From assembly GCF_000002425.4 (NCBI RefSeq), contig NC_037267.1, forward strand, positions 9,561,398 to 9,625,397: a stretch of DNA of 64,000 nucleotides. The letters are read 5' to 3'. A program made the translations under genes and the position numbers. The notes beneath the pieces were generated by a model. It ran no database searches and was not told the origin of the DNA. It saw nothing but the letters and a program-made list of their open reading frames with translations. Shown piece after piece: positions 48,802-60,751 of this stretch; the first letter of the stretch is position 1, and every line of letters begins with the position of its first letter. The DNA comes from Physcomitrium patens (lineage: Eukaryota; Streptophyta; Bryopsida; Funariales; Funariaceae).

Positions 48802-50153
48802 ATGGCGACGTGTGTGAGTAGTAGCGTCGCTCTGCAGTCAATCGAGTTGAACGGCAGTCGATTAGAATCTTCACCTTCTCCCAGTTTCTCACCATTGCCT
48901 AAACTCTTTCAAGTACCCAGATGTTTCAGGGCCAAGGGACTTAAGGTGAGGGAAGATTGTTGCACACGGAAAGCCAGGTACATTGTAGTGAGGGCGACGT
49001 CGACAGGGGAGGGAGTGTCGTCTCCATCATCCAGCTCCACAGATGTTTTCAAATCCCTTGAGGCTGTTGTGGTGACTAAGAACGGGGAAGCTGTGAAAGA
49101 TGAGCTTGATAAGCTCATGGAGCAGGGCCAGACGAAGTTATGGAGCTCGTCGGCAAACATCTCGAGGCGCAACACATTTATGACAGAGCTCACTAGGTTG
49201 GGGATCAAGAACGCTGAGGAGCTCGCCATCCCCAGCGTTCGCAATGACGCGGTGTTCCTCGCTTCTGTGGTTGGAGTGACGAGTGTTATCGCCGTAGCTG
49301 CTGGACAATTGCCTGGCGATTGGGGTTTCTTCGTACCGTATCTCGTGGGCTCTCTCTCTCTTGTGGTGCTCGCTGTCGGGTCAGTGGCTCCCGGTCTATT
49401 CCAAGTGGTGATTGACAAGTTTTCCTCTACGCAAGGTGATTACAAAGAGAGGATTCTTCGCCACGAAGCGGCTCACTTCCTGACCGCGTACATGGTAGGA
49501 CTCCCCATTGTGGACTACAGCTTGGATCTCGGCAAGGAGCATGTCAATCTTCTTAACGAAGCGACTGAGAAAAAAATCTATGAGGGTTTGGATTCAAATT
49601 TGCTCGACAGGTTGGCTGTGGTGTCCATGGCAGGTACTAAATGTATTCTGACACGCTGATGTTCTTGAATCCCCTGGAATGCGTGATGTTATCGCTATTT
49701 TATCATCAATTACGCCCTTATCCTCTTTCGTTCCATAGTTTGTGGCTGGTATCGACCTAATGTCAGCAGATGCCGGACCTTGTAGTCTATTATTTGTGCT
49801 GGATCCCTTGAAATTGAGCATCTCATGCGGCTGTTGCCTTTGCTTTACTCATTCCAGTAAAACGCTTCTCATCGACAATCGAACTTAATGTGGGCATGAT
49901 AGGTTTGGCGGCGGAGGGCTTGAAGTACGACAAGGTGATGGGGCAGTCAGCTGACCTGTTCTCCTTGCAAAGATTGCTGAACAGGAGCAAACAACCATTA
50001 AAGAATGTGGAGCAGCAGAATTTGACGAGATGGGCAGTGTACTACGCAGCTTCTCTCATCAAAAACAATGCCAAGGCATATGAAGCTCTTATGGAAGCTA
50101 TGGCGAAGCAACTCTCAGTTAGTGAGTGCATCAAAGCTATAGAGCAAGCTTAG
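48802..50153 (+). CDS. Plastid FtsH-like M41 metalloprotease-type protein without AAA domain
   Basis: Two exons, 48802-49633 and 49903-50153, joined by a GT-AG intron; 360 aa. The first 64 or so residues are Ser-rich, poor in acidic residues and carry a VRAT segment, typical of a chloroplast transit peptide. Two hydrophobic segments follow (about 151-168 and 178-200), then RHEAAHFLTAY with HEAAH at 221-225, matching the HExxH zinc motif of M41 (FtsH) proteases. In exon 2, GLAAEGLKYDKVMGQSADL aligns with the FtsH region that supplies the third metal ligand, here D295. There is no Walker A or B, so it is not an ATP-driven FtsH. It resembles a plant family of FtsH-like plastid proteins that includes Arabidopsis VIR3. 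Membrane location and metalloprotease activity are inferred. A start at 48664 would add 46 residues and hide the transit peptide. Confidence 0.82.
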
Positions 50154-51419
50154 GTGATGTAATTCGTTTCTTAAAAAAATTCTCGTTTCGCTTATTTATT
50201 CTTTGATTTTAGAGTAGCAGTTGGGCAATCTGTACGAGTACCATGATAGAAGTCAATCAGTGGCTCGATTTTGTATGTTGTGCGAGATGAAACTATTTCC
50301 ACCAATTACGTGAGGACGACAAATAATTTTGTATTTTGGAAATGCTGTCGTCCATTGTGAAGATTTGTATAGGGTAAGGTAAAGATTGAAGATTCGTTTG
50401 TTGTTAGCAAACAAGAATTTCAATAGATTTTGGTCTAGTAAGCACTTCCTGTCGAGTTGGTTCATGATCCTGAGCCCCTTCACAGTTTACCGTCTCTTTC
50501 ACTTAAATAGGTTATCCAGATGTTGCATTTTTCAAGACAGTCTGGCTTTGGCGAAGCAGTATTGGAAAAAAGAATAGTTTTTGTACTTAGATGAGAGTAG
50601 ATTTGCTGTATTCTTACAAAACTCTAGGTTTACAACTTGACCCTATTAGTTAACCTTCTCTCTTTCAAGAAACCACATCTTCATCAAACGAATGCAAAAG
50701 GAAATATAAATGAATCTCAGTACAAAGAGATCAGTAGCTGGTTTCAACTTGTCCTTAACACATTTGAACAGCTGCCTTGAAGTTATCCACCACAAAATCA
50801 CCGTCTCTCATTGGCCACTGTAATAATACAACCTAACATTTAATAATACTATCTACTTCATTTTTTCATTTTTTGATACAAATGGGGTGGACCCATTGCC
50901 TGGATTAAAAGAAAGGTGAAACAAGCATCTTATGTATTGAAATATCATAAGAATGGATGAGTTTAGGAGCATTGTATTTTACAAAAACTAATTCTATTGA
51001 ACGATAAGACATCTACCTAAAACTTTAATGTTTCACCTAATTAACAAGTCATTTCTAATTCTCATCACATTGTTGGCCATCCTATATTTGCTTCATCTTC
51101 TTAAAATCTATCACTTTGGTTTGAGAGTTTCTTAAGTTTAGCTAGTATTTCTTAGTAATAAATGTAATCATAATTAAATAATTTAAACTACACCAATTGT
51201 CTAATTTTCTTGTTTTTCCAAGTTTATTGATTAAACACCAAGACATATTATTTATATCTTTAGTTTCTATAGGTGTATTTATCAAAATAATGTTATATAG
51301 TTTAAAATATTTTTTATGTAGAACTTTGTTGTGTAAATAAAGATTGTCACACACAACATATTGAGGGCCATAAATCAATCACAAAGTATGCAAACTAAAC
51401 CAAATACAAATGCACAACC
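50154..51419. other. FtsH-like gene 3' region, possible orphan exon, then AT-rich sequence
   Basis: The 3' untranslated region of the FtsH-like gene is followed by a possible minus-strand terminal exon (50755-50817, listed separately). Beyond about 50.85 kb the sequence turns AT-rich and I see nothing coding. Confidence 0.5.
50755..50817 (-). CDS. Possible last exon of a minus-strand gene
   Basis: On the minus strand a good acceptor (TTATTACAG) is followed by an open frame that begins WPMRDGDF, continues to DNFKAAVQMC and stops at TAA; 20 codons if phase 0. The composition is gene-like and unlike the AT-rich DNA beside it. I do not recognise the family. I found no convincing upstream exon: within about 100 bases is a weak candidate (AMGPPHL) and then transposon-rich sequence. 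It may be a gene tail cut off by insertions, an exon after a very long intron, or chance. Confidence 0.35.
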   Translation of the reverse strand, partial: WPMRDGDFVVDNFKAAVQMC

Positions 51420-51800
51420 AACACACTTTTAAGAAAAAGATGGTGAATCTATATACAACTAAGCCAAGCTATCTTTCACACCATAAAGGAAGAATCCAAG
51501 GCTACAAGTGTAAATAGAAGAAAATCCTAAAGCTTTAATAGATAGCTAAATCATCATAGCCAAGCAAATCCTTATAATACAAGTTTTCTCTCTCTCAAAA
51601 CTACTTACAATACTTGACTTGACAAGAATGTTAAATCAAGGGGATTTCTCTACCAAAATCTTCAAATTCTATTTGATATTAATAAAGTTAACTAAGAAAA
51701 AAAATAAGTGGATAAAAAAACCACTAAACCAAAGTAAATTATATACATCTAACAAGATTTGGCACCCAATGTCATGTCAAGTGACAACTTAGTTATTTTG
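51420..51800 (-). mobile_element. Copia-like LTR remnant, minus orientation
   Basis: This is a diverged inverted copy of 25500-25900. On the plus strand it shows CTTTCACACCATAAAGGA, CCTAAAGCTTTAATAGATAG and CTTGACTTGACAAGAATG, which are the reverse complements of landmarks at 25.6-25.85 kb. It does not match the LTR at 55378-55705, so it probably does not belong to the same insertion as the copia polymerase pieces between them. Confidence 0.55.
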
Positions 51801-52073
51801 CCAAAATATTGTGTATTTCTAAGTATGAAAGCTATGGTTGCTATCTATGTAGATTAGTAGCTATCTAAAAAAATAAAAAAAAAGTCGCCTAATTCTATAA
51901 CTACAAGTTTAAGTAAAATTCTAAAAGTTATAAAGTATTAGTTGTGGTATGTGGAGAATATGCATGCCAAAATATATATAAATATTTGTATTAGTTTACC
52001 TTTTTTATTCATTTGTAACAAATCCATGATATCAAATCAACTAAATTAGTATAGATTTTACTTTTGCAAAATG

Positions 52074-52451
52074 TTAAACTTGTCTAAGATATATTGGAAT
52101 GTTAGAGATTGAAACATAGCTTAAAAGTATATCAATCTTAATATCTAATGTATAGCCTTTTGGTTGGTCCATATATATCTCGTCTTCAAGATCTCCATTC
52201 AAGAATGTTGTCTTGATATTCATTTCATGAACTTCCAAATCTTCAACTGCAAGTAGTCCAAGAAGTGTACAAATTGAGGTCATTTTTGTCACTAGAGCAA
52301 AAGTCTTATTATAATCAATACCTTCTTTTTGCACATAACCTTTTGCAATGAGTCTTGTCTTGTAGTATTCTATTGAACCATTTGTATTATATTTGATCTT
52401 AAAAATCCATTTGCAATCAATTGATTTTTTGTTTACTTGTAATGGTATCAA
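52074..52451 (-). pseudogene. N-terminal part of copia reverse transcriptase
   Basis: It contains IDCKWIFKIKYNTNGSIEYY, TRLIAKGYVQKEGIDYNKTF, MNIKTTFLNGDLEDEIYMDQ and PKGYT, the opening blocks of Ty1/copia reverse transcriptase. The Asp that is normally seen in VKTAFLNG-type blocks is Thr here (IKTTFLNG keeps the pattern but with changes). After PKGYT the expected LYGLKQ and YVDD blocks do not follow; the sequence changes to unrelated AT-rich DNA at about 52.13 kb. Confidence 0.85.
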
Positions 52452-52821
52452 AGTCTAAGTCTTGTTGTCAATGAGACTATGGTGTTCTGAATCCATTGCT
52501 TCTTTCTACCTTTAAGTATAATTCCTTTCCATAGCTTCAATGATAGTAGCTGGTTCTTTACTATTTGTGTCAAAAGCATGTACTATACATGTTGAAGATA
52601 TGATTGACTTGAAAAGAATCCAAGCCAATGTTGATTCATTAATAACTTATTATTGTGCCAAAAGTCGAGCTCTTATACACATCATTATAAGTAAAGATGG
52701 AGGTGGAGGTGAGATTGGAGGTGGGTTTAAAACTTTCCACAACTATAATAGGAGTTTGATTAAGGACATATGTTGCAATATTAATGGTTTTTTCTCACCA
52801 TGCATTTGAAAGTTGTTTATG

Positions 52822-53360
52822 CTATAACATATACCTCGCACTCTCAAATAATGTTTGATTCTTGCATTCTGCAACTCCATTTTGTTGAGGCATATAAGGC
52901 ATTGAAAATTGTCTTTCAATGCCATGTCGTTCACAAAACTGTTTGAAGGCCTTAAATGTGTACTCTCTACCATTGTCATTACATAATTTTTGAATCTTAA
53001 AGCCTATTTTTTTCTCAATTAAAGCCTCAAAAATCCTAAAATTATCCAAGACTTCAAACTTTTGTTTCATGAAATATATAAAAAAAATTCTTGAAAAATC
53101 ATCAATAAAGTAATAAAATATTTTGTTCTTCTATGATATGTTATCTTTATAGGACAATTTACATTGGAATGTATCAATTTGAAGAGTTTTGTTGCATGAG
53201 TACCATCTTTTGTTGGAAAAGCATCACAATATTATTTTTTATAAATGCATCCCTCACAAAACTCTAACTTTGTGTCCTTGCCTATGTCTAGATGAGTGAC
53301 CATATGACCTGCTTGTAGTTTGTTCAAGCCCAAAATACCAAGAAGACTATATCATTGATG
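52822..53360 (-). pseudogene. Copia integrase and GAG-pre-integrase region, broken
   Basis: At 53070-52822 the integrase core shows CNDNGREY, holding a catalytic Asp, and PQQNGVAECKNQTL, holding the catalytic Glu. Upstream at about 53360-53170, in a frame with stops, are HMVTHLD and FCEGCIYKK followed by FPTKDGTHA, matching the GAG-pre-integrase zinc region. The part holding the first catalytic Asp is not clearly readable. The protein would join element DNA to the host genome, but this copy is dead. Confidence 0.8.
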
Positions 53361-53513
53361 CTAGACATCAGCCTTGTTCAAAATTTGTTTTATCTCAATA
53401 ACAAGAAAAGTCTTTTTTTATCTTCATCTAAAGATTCCAATAGCTTGTATAAGCTACTATGTCCAACACCTTTGATGGTTGTATTGTCTCATTTCATGAG
53501 ACATATATCAGCA

Positions 53514-54700
53514 TTAATCTTTGCAACCTTGATCCATTATTTTGCCAACAAAAAGAAAATTCTTGGCTAATCTTTCAACATGTAAGATATCATGTACATC
53601 CTTGCAAACATTGTTTAGAAATTGGAAAGAAATCTTATCATTATTTTTGATAGCAAGTCCAGTATTATCGCCTAAATAGACTTTAGAGCCTTTTGATAGA
53701 TTTTTGTAACTTAAAAATGAACTTTGATTTTTGTCATGTATTGAGAAGCACCAAAATTGATATACCATTCTTTATCACTTATAGTAACAGATAACGCAAC
53801 TACAAAGACAGATTTATCATCCTTTCGATCTTTCTTATCTATTGTATTAACTTGCTCTTTTTAAAAATTCTTCTTTAATTTTTTTGACTTTGTGTCCTTC
53901 TCTTTAGTCCAACACTCTTTCTCATAGTGACCTTTCTTTCCACAATATCTGAATTTGACATCTTTCTTGTGATTATGTGAAGACCTTGCATAAGTATGAA
54001 TATGAGAATGTGACTTGGATTTTCTTTCCATAGCCAATGCTGTCTTGGAGGTTGATTTGACATTCTTGTTGTGAGACTCTTGCTATAATAGTTGAGTTGT
54101 GATCATTTGTAATGTTAGTTTTGCTAGAGGTCTTGTTCCTAGTATCACTATCAATATCCAATATGATTTCAAAAGACCTCCTAGTAATGCCATTATAAAG
54201 TATGTATCAAAAACCTTCTCACCAATAGAAGAAAGTTACTCAACTATCTCCTATAGCTTATATATATATGCATGATAATGCTATCACCTTTACTTATTTG
54301 TATGGTCAAGAATCCACAAATCAAGTATAATAGACTCAAAGTATTTTTTTTTACCTTGTATGTTGCTTCCATACCTTGCCATGCTACTTGTGCGCTTTCT
54401 ATCTTACTCATGGTCAAAAAATTTGTACCTGTAAGATATAAATAAATTATAAATAATGCCCTTTGGTCTATATCTTTCTATTTTTCTAACTCTTCTAGAT
54501 CTACAGGTAATTCAATAGATTTTTTATATTTTCCATAAAAAAACCTTCCATAAATCCTTATCAATGAAGACAAATTGGATTTTTTCCTTCTACAAGTGTC
54601 AATTGTCTCTATCATGTTTTTCTATAATATAGTACTCCATTGCCATCTTACAAGAAATATGCCCCGAATACAAGGAATTGGAAAAATAGAAGAAGAAATA
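53514..54700 (-). pseudogene. Copia gag and protease region, broken
   Basis: The 53768-53514 piece reads KVYLGDNTGLAIKNNDKI and DILHVERLAKNFLFVG, the region just after the aspartic protease site in copia polyproteins. At about 53959-53912 is a zinc knuckle, KFRYCGKKGHYEKEC, in which the first Cys is Phe. At about 54620-54360 the frame shows ELPVDLEELEK, then a stop, then DQRALFIIYLYL and ESAQVAWQGMEATYK, the UBN2-type gag pattern. The active-site Asp of the protease is not legible. Confidence 0.7.
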
Positions 54701-55362
54701 GGAGGTGAATAAAAATGAGATCTAGGTAAGATTTTACAGTTACTTGTAGACTTTTTGAATATTAATAAAAAATATCAAAGAATTTTTAAAAATTTCTAAA
54801 ATATTTTTAAAATATATAAAATTGTATCACTAGCAGTCTCAAAAACAATTAATTCAAAATTCCAAAAATTGTGATTTCTAGAGCTTTCTATATGAAACTA
54901 TGTCCAAAAACTTGAAAAAAAATAAAATAAAATAAAATATGGAGCTCCCTAATCTTAGAAGAGTTCTTTGGACTGTACTAGCCATGCTCCCATTGTCAAG
55001 CTCCACCACTGCTGCCACGTCCCACCAGATCTTCTCATTGTTGTCATTGAGTCTAATTGCTATTGGTAGGCTCCATAATTGATCTGATTAGATCAAATCA
55101 GTAGCTGCAAGCTCTAGCACCTATTACTTGGAGTACTAAAATTTGAAAATGCTCTTTTTCCTTCAAAATTAATGCCTTGTTGCTTCAATTATGAACCACC
55201 AAAAATATTAGTGGCTTGAGTTCTTGGCTTATTAGAGGTTTAACTCCTCTCAAGCTAATGCAAAAAATAAAACCTCTTCAAAATTGATCAAAAGATCAAG
55301 TCCTGCGAAACAACCTCAATTGATTCACTCAAACTCGTCAAAGGATAAGTCTCGAGTATTTA

Positions 55363-55375
55363 GGCTCTAATACCA
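55363..55375 (-). promoter_or_regulatory. Copia primer-binding site (initiator Met tRNA type)
   Basis: On the minus strand this reads TGGTATTAGAGCC, one change from the common copia site TGGTATCAGAGCC. It lies two bases inside the LTR end, as expected. Confidence 0.85.
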
Positions 55376-55377
55376 TA

Positions 55378-55705
55378 TGAAAAAAATAAAGAAGAAGTAT
55401 ATTTCTAAGATAGAAGTTTTTGAAGCAAATACAAAAGAGTTTTCTATCTTACTATCAAAGCTTCAAGAGAACAAATGCTTAAAATGAACCTCTGCTTTTA
55501 TTCTTTATATAGTACAAGTTCATGGTCTAACCACATGGACTTTCTAGTATGAATACACAAACAACTAGCCTAGTCAAAAATTTCCAATTGACATGTGGAT
55601 ACTTGTCTTGTTAGGTCATATGATGGCTTCGTAGGCTACAATGGCTAAATGATATTACTACCAAGAAATTGCAGCTACAACTTGTCAACCGGCAAAGCTG
55701 TATCA
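55378..55705 (-). repeat. 5' LTR of the Ty1/copia element
   Basis: On the plus strand the stretch starts TGAAAAAAA and ends GCTGTATCA, giving TG...CA ends in either orientation, about 328 bases. On the element strand a TATATAAAG box is seen about two thirds of the way along, consistent with a promoter. No matching 3' LTR is visible in the window. Confidence 0.7.
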
Positions 55706-55770
55706 ACTGCCCATTCTACTTTATGTCTAATATGAGTTATAAACTCTATTAATATTTTATAATATTCACT

Positions 55771-55813
<43 letters not shown>

Positions 55814-56076
55814 AAAAGAAAATAAAACACTATCACTTTTTAAAACTTGGCATTATAAATTAAATATTATATTTTATTAATAGTTTAATTTTTATTTTTA
55901 TTTTAAATATTAAAATAAAAAATAAGTTTAATTTTTTTTTAATTTTTTTTTATCTTAATTTATATCTATCTATAGATTTTTATTTTTAGATGTATAAATT
56001 TTATTTATTAATTTTCTTTTCTTTATAAGTTTTATTTCACTAATATTTTTTAATTTTTTGTAATTGATTTTAAATT

Positions 56077-56125
<49 letters not shown>

Positions 56126-59100
56126 CATTTTTTTAAATATCCAAATCATATTACTTAAATTTTTTTATTTTTCATTAAATACAAGAATAGAATAGTTTTA
56201 ATATTCTTTTTATTTTATTTTATTTTATGATTTTTATAAAAAAATTGAGATCTTTGAATATTGATAGCACAAATTTCATTTTAAATAAGTTAATCAGGTA
56301 ATGTTTTACTAAGAAGAATTAATATGGTGCTAAAAGACTTTATTTTTGCAACCATATTTATATTGAAATATAATAAGAAAGTTTGCTATTAAAATTAGTT
56401 GTAGCTTTTACATCTTCTAGAAGCATTTTCATTATTTAAAAAAGAAAATAGTTTCAATACTTAATTTTTTTAAAGTGCACACTTCAACCTCAAATTAAAT
56501 TTATGTTACTTTTTGATAAAATTCAATTTCAAAAGAAAAAAAATTCTAGAATAGAATTTTATTTGATCTAGTTAATAGTTAAATAAATTAACAAGTTTTT
56601 ATCTAAAATATATCTATTTAAGAAAATAAACATATATTTAATTTTAATATTTTTGATAAAAATTAGTAAAAAATATTTTTTGAATAAAGTTTAAAAGTTT
56701 TTATGCCATGTATTTATTAAAAGAAATTTTCTTTGACATCCTTAGTTTTTTTGATTCCTCTTGTTAAATAATAATATAACACTTTTTTTAACAATACTTG
56801 GAAAGAATTAAAATTTATATTTTTTTATTAAACATATTAAATTATTAATTTTTTATTATATTCCAAATTTTTAAAAAATATTCTACCAATATACTATTAG
56901 GTTTTGTTGTGATCTCTTTTTTTTTTGTCGTTGAGAGTCTTATATATATTTCTAAATGAATTATTTCTTTTATAAAGTCATCAATTACATAATATTATTA
57001 AAAATAGAATCTAATATATTATTAAATATTTAAATAATTTTTATATTTATTTATTTTTAAATATATAATAAAGTAAAGTTCTATCTGTACAAATTCTTAT
57101 AAACTTTGATCCTAGTAATATATTTCCATGTTATCTATAATTTTTAATATTCAATGGTGTAAATTCTTTTTTGTTTTTAAAATTTTAAAAACCTCTTCAT
57201 TAAAAAAAATTTGAATTTTTTTCTATTCAATTCTAAACCTTAGTCTTTATTCTTCAATCACGTTTTATCCATGTAGTTCAATTTTTCTTGAGTTATTTTT
57301 AATTGTAGTTATATAATAATAAAAAATATAATATAAAATTGTACTTTGTTTGTAGATTCTTTTGCTTCTATTTCATTTCTAGAAATGACAAGGATATAGT
57401 TCTTGCAAAATGATCCATAAAACTTTATAAAAAGTCCAAGTTTGAATAGAAATAATCTTTTTTTGTGTCATTAGTTTTATTCTTTGAGGCTTATTTTACT
57501 ACTATTACATTTTAAAAGTAAATTGCAACATCTAATTCTATAATATTTTTCTAAATGAAATTAATAACTGTATAAAGTATTCTACAAGAGAATAGTCTAA
57601 TATAAAAATCTTATTCTAAGTTTTATATTTTTCTAGATTACTTCTTTAAAATATATTTTTACTTGTGAAGAATCTATTGAACCAAGAACTGATCTTTCTT
57701 TTTTATCATGAAAATTGAAGAATATTTGTATTAATAAAAAATCCTCAAGTTTGATCTTTCTTTAAAATACTTTCTATGTAGCTTTTTTTCTTTTTTAGCT
57801 CAAAATTACTTGTAATTAGAGACTTTATATATCTCTTTCTTTATCTTATATTTTGATTCTTTCTAAAAAATAGTATTTATTCTAGGAAAATTTTAATAAG
57901 ATTATTCTAATATTAGTATTTTTATATTAGTATTTTTATATTAGTTTTTAGATGAATATATTTTAGCTAATCTCAATCTTTTTCTATGAGTACTCTAAAA
58001 AAAAATCATAATTTATTATTATATAATAAGATGTTCACATTTTTATATAAAATATTTGAAATATAATAAAATTAATTTATATATATAGATATATACATTT
58101 CTATTTTAAGCTCTATTTTAATGCTAAAAATATCATTAAAGGGCTACTAAAGTATAGAATTTTTTTTTTAATATAGTATTTTTTCTAAGTTTCTTGCTTT
58201 CTTACCACATAATTTATATTCTTATAGATGATAGTATTCCGAGAGTATTTTAAATTTTGCAGATAATTTAAATTTTAAATTTTTATTGGTAATTATTAAA
58301 ACTCTTAACACTACATAAAATAAAATTTAACTTTATCTAATTAAAGTTTTCATACAAAGAAAATTTATTTTTTAACACAAATAGATGTTAAAAAAAAAGT
58401 CTTTTATCTTAATTAATAAATAGTTCTTGTTTCTACAAAACGCCTCAAAATAATGGTAGTAGGGATTATTTTTGTTGTCATTTCTAAGAATTAAGATTCT
58501 ACCTTATTGTTAAATTAAAAATTGATTGTTTTTATTTTTAAAAAACTAATAAGATTAATAATAATAAATTTTAGTTAGTAAAATTTGCAAATTTTTATTA
58601 CGAAAAATATTATCCTTGCACTTAAGTATTTTTTTATGTTTTCATATAATACTTTATAGTAAAATTAGATATTTTTCTAAAACAATATCCCAAGATCTAT
58701 TTATTAAAACTTATATAACTTTTTGTGCTTTAATAAAAATGAATAATATTTTTTCATTTTTTTCAAATCTTGCACGTCCAAATATTATAATAAATACATC
58801 AAAAGATACATCTTTTCATGAAAAATTGTATTTTTTTATATTATTGAATTAAATAATATGTAAATATAAATGTTTTTTATTGTTTAGTGTTAAAAAGAGA
58901 AAGCTTGTAATTACTTATCTATTTCAATTAAATTAAAGCTTTGTTACTTTTCTTTGTTAATCTTCATTTCTCCTTTATTAATTTTCTTTTATCTTAAGCT
59001 TCTTGTAACTGGTTTATTACTTCATTCTTTATTTTTTAATAAGCCTATGAAGAATTCAATCCTAATTTACTACAACATTAACAATTTACAAATTAAGCTC

Positions 59101-59883
59101 TTGAAGTAATATATTCTAGTCTTATATGCTATAATAATGTCAATCTTTAACCTAAATTTGCAAGATATGATGCTTCTAACTCAATAATTTTTTTCCTCTA
59201 ATATACTTTCAAGATAACTCAAAAATATTTAGTATGTGGATAGCAAGATCTCTTAGATATTTTTTTATATCTTTTAATGTCATGTCTAATGACTTTGATT
59301 TATATTGTATATAAATAATAATATATTATTTATATTTTTATATTTTTCTACCAATTTATTATGATAATAATAGAATTAGAATACATATAATATTTTTTTT
59401 GAAAAAAATAAATAATTAAGTAGAAATTGCTGCAATAACTCTAATATATGTAATTTACATTATATCTTATGTGTCTATTGATAAAGGATTTGAATTAGAA
59501 GCATATGCACTTTATAATAATATTGTTTGTTGTAAAATTTTATATAAGAGGATTAATTTTAGAAAAAAAAAAAAAAAATCTAGTACTATTATTTGCTATT
59601 TTAAAGACTTTATTAACTAATTGATTTGATAATCTATATCTTAGTCTTTATTATTTTTTTATATTTCTTTTAACATGTATCTTCTAACTTGATCTACAAA
59701 AGTTCTAACCAATATTAGATTAGTTTAGACATCATGGTTGATTATTAAGATTTGAGCTATTTTAAAGTTATTTTTTAAAAGTGTCCTTATTTACTATTAC
59801 ATTGTAATCAATAAAAATTAAATATATATTATATAAAGTTTTTAATATTATATGTATTTTTATTATCCTTCTTTCTAAATCTT

Positions 59884-59931
<48 letters not shown>

Positions 59932-60450
59932 TATATTTGTAAAATTATTCTAAAGATTCGTAAAATTGAATTGTAACTAATTCACTTCTTGACTATCTTG
60001 TAACTCAATATCTCTATTTTTAGAAATAGTGATGCATATATTATCTTCACTACTTTTAATTATTTTTAGATTATTTTTTAAAATATCTTATTAATTTTAA
60101 TGAATACTAATTTAAGAAAGGATATAAAAATAATTTATTATAAAATTAAATACAAAAAGAAACCTACAATATTTGGACTAAGTATTATAACCTGTTAGAG
60201 TAAAATTATTTTTTAGTAATCAAATTATTCATCTAAACTTCCATCTTCAAGTAAATATGTATACATAGAATTAATCAAAAATTCGACTCTTTAAATTTAT
60301 CATTTATAGGTCTTTTTTTTAAAAGATTATCTAATGTTAATAACTTATTATATTACAATTATAAGAATTTTTAAAAAACAATATTTATTATTTTTCATGT
60401 CAAAATTTTAATTAATTCTAAACCATATTGTCAGATTAAGAGAAATTTAG
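55706..60450. other. Extremely AT-rich sequence without genes
   Basis: Almost all A and T, with (TA)n at 55784-55810 and 56084-56121, a 40-base T run at 59886-59925 and countless short homopolymers. Open frames here (for example 58616-58852 plus) have the Ile/Phe/Lys/Asn composition expected by chance. I see no domain, tRNA or element core. Confidence 0.7.
59886..59925. repeat. Poly(T) tract of 40 bases
   Basis: A long uninterrupted T run. No gene or retroposon body is attached on either side. Confidence 0.9.
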
Positions 60451-60479
60451 CTTGAAAATGCACAAGGCATCTAGTTGTA

Positions 60480-60719
60480 GAAAAATGTGATCTTAACTTG
60501 GAGTTGGATTATAGTTCCAAAACAATAAGCATAACGTGCTCAAAAACACATTGGCAATCTTAAACAAACCTTAAACAATACTAATAAATAATCCCAATTA
60601 GATCTTAAAGAAATGACAAGAAACCAAAAAGAAACTCTAAAAAATATTAAAATAAATATTAAAGAAATTTAAAAGAGATTTAAATAAATCTTTAAAAAGA
60701 ACCCTAAAGAAAAGAAAAG

Positions 60720-60751
<32 letters not shown>

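Larger units (their letters stand above)
52074..55705 (-). mobile_element. Broken Ty1/copia retrotransposon
   Basis: Reading down the minus strand: LTR (55705-55378), primer-binding site (55375-55363), gag (about 54700-53860), protease region (53768-53514), GAG-pre-integrase (about 53360-53170), integrase (53070-52822), reverse transcriptase start (52451-52074). Integrase before reverse transcriptase defines Ty1/copia. Stops and frameshifts interrupt it. The reverse transcriptase is cut after the QPKGYTL block, so the catalytic YVDD region, RNase H and the 3' LTR are missing. Confidence 0.85.

Noticed and set aside
48909..49418. A 169-codon minus-strand frame opposite the FtsH-like gene
   Set aside because: It is antisense to a well-supported exon with M41 motifs and shows no domain of its own.
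58616..58852. A 78-codon open frame in the AT desert
   Set aside because: Its composition is Ile/Phe/Lys/Asn/Tyr as expected by chance in AT-rich DNA; no motif and no splice context.
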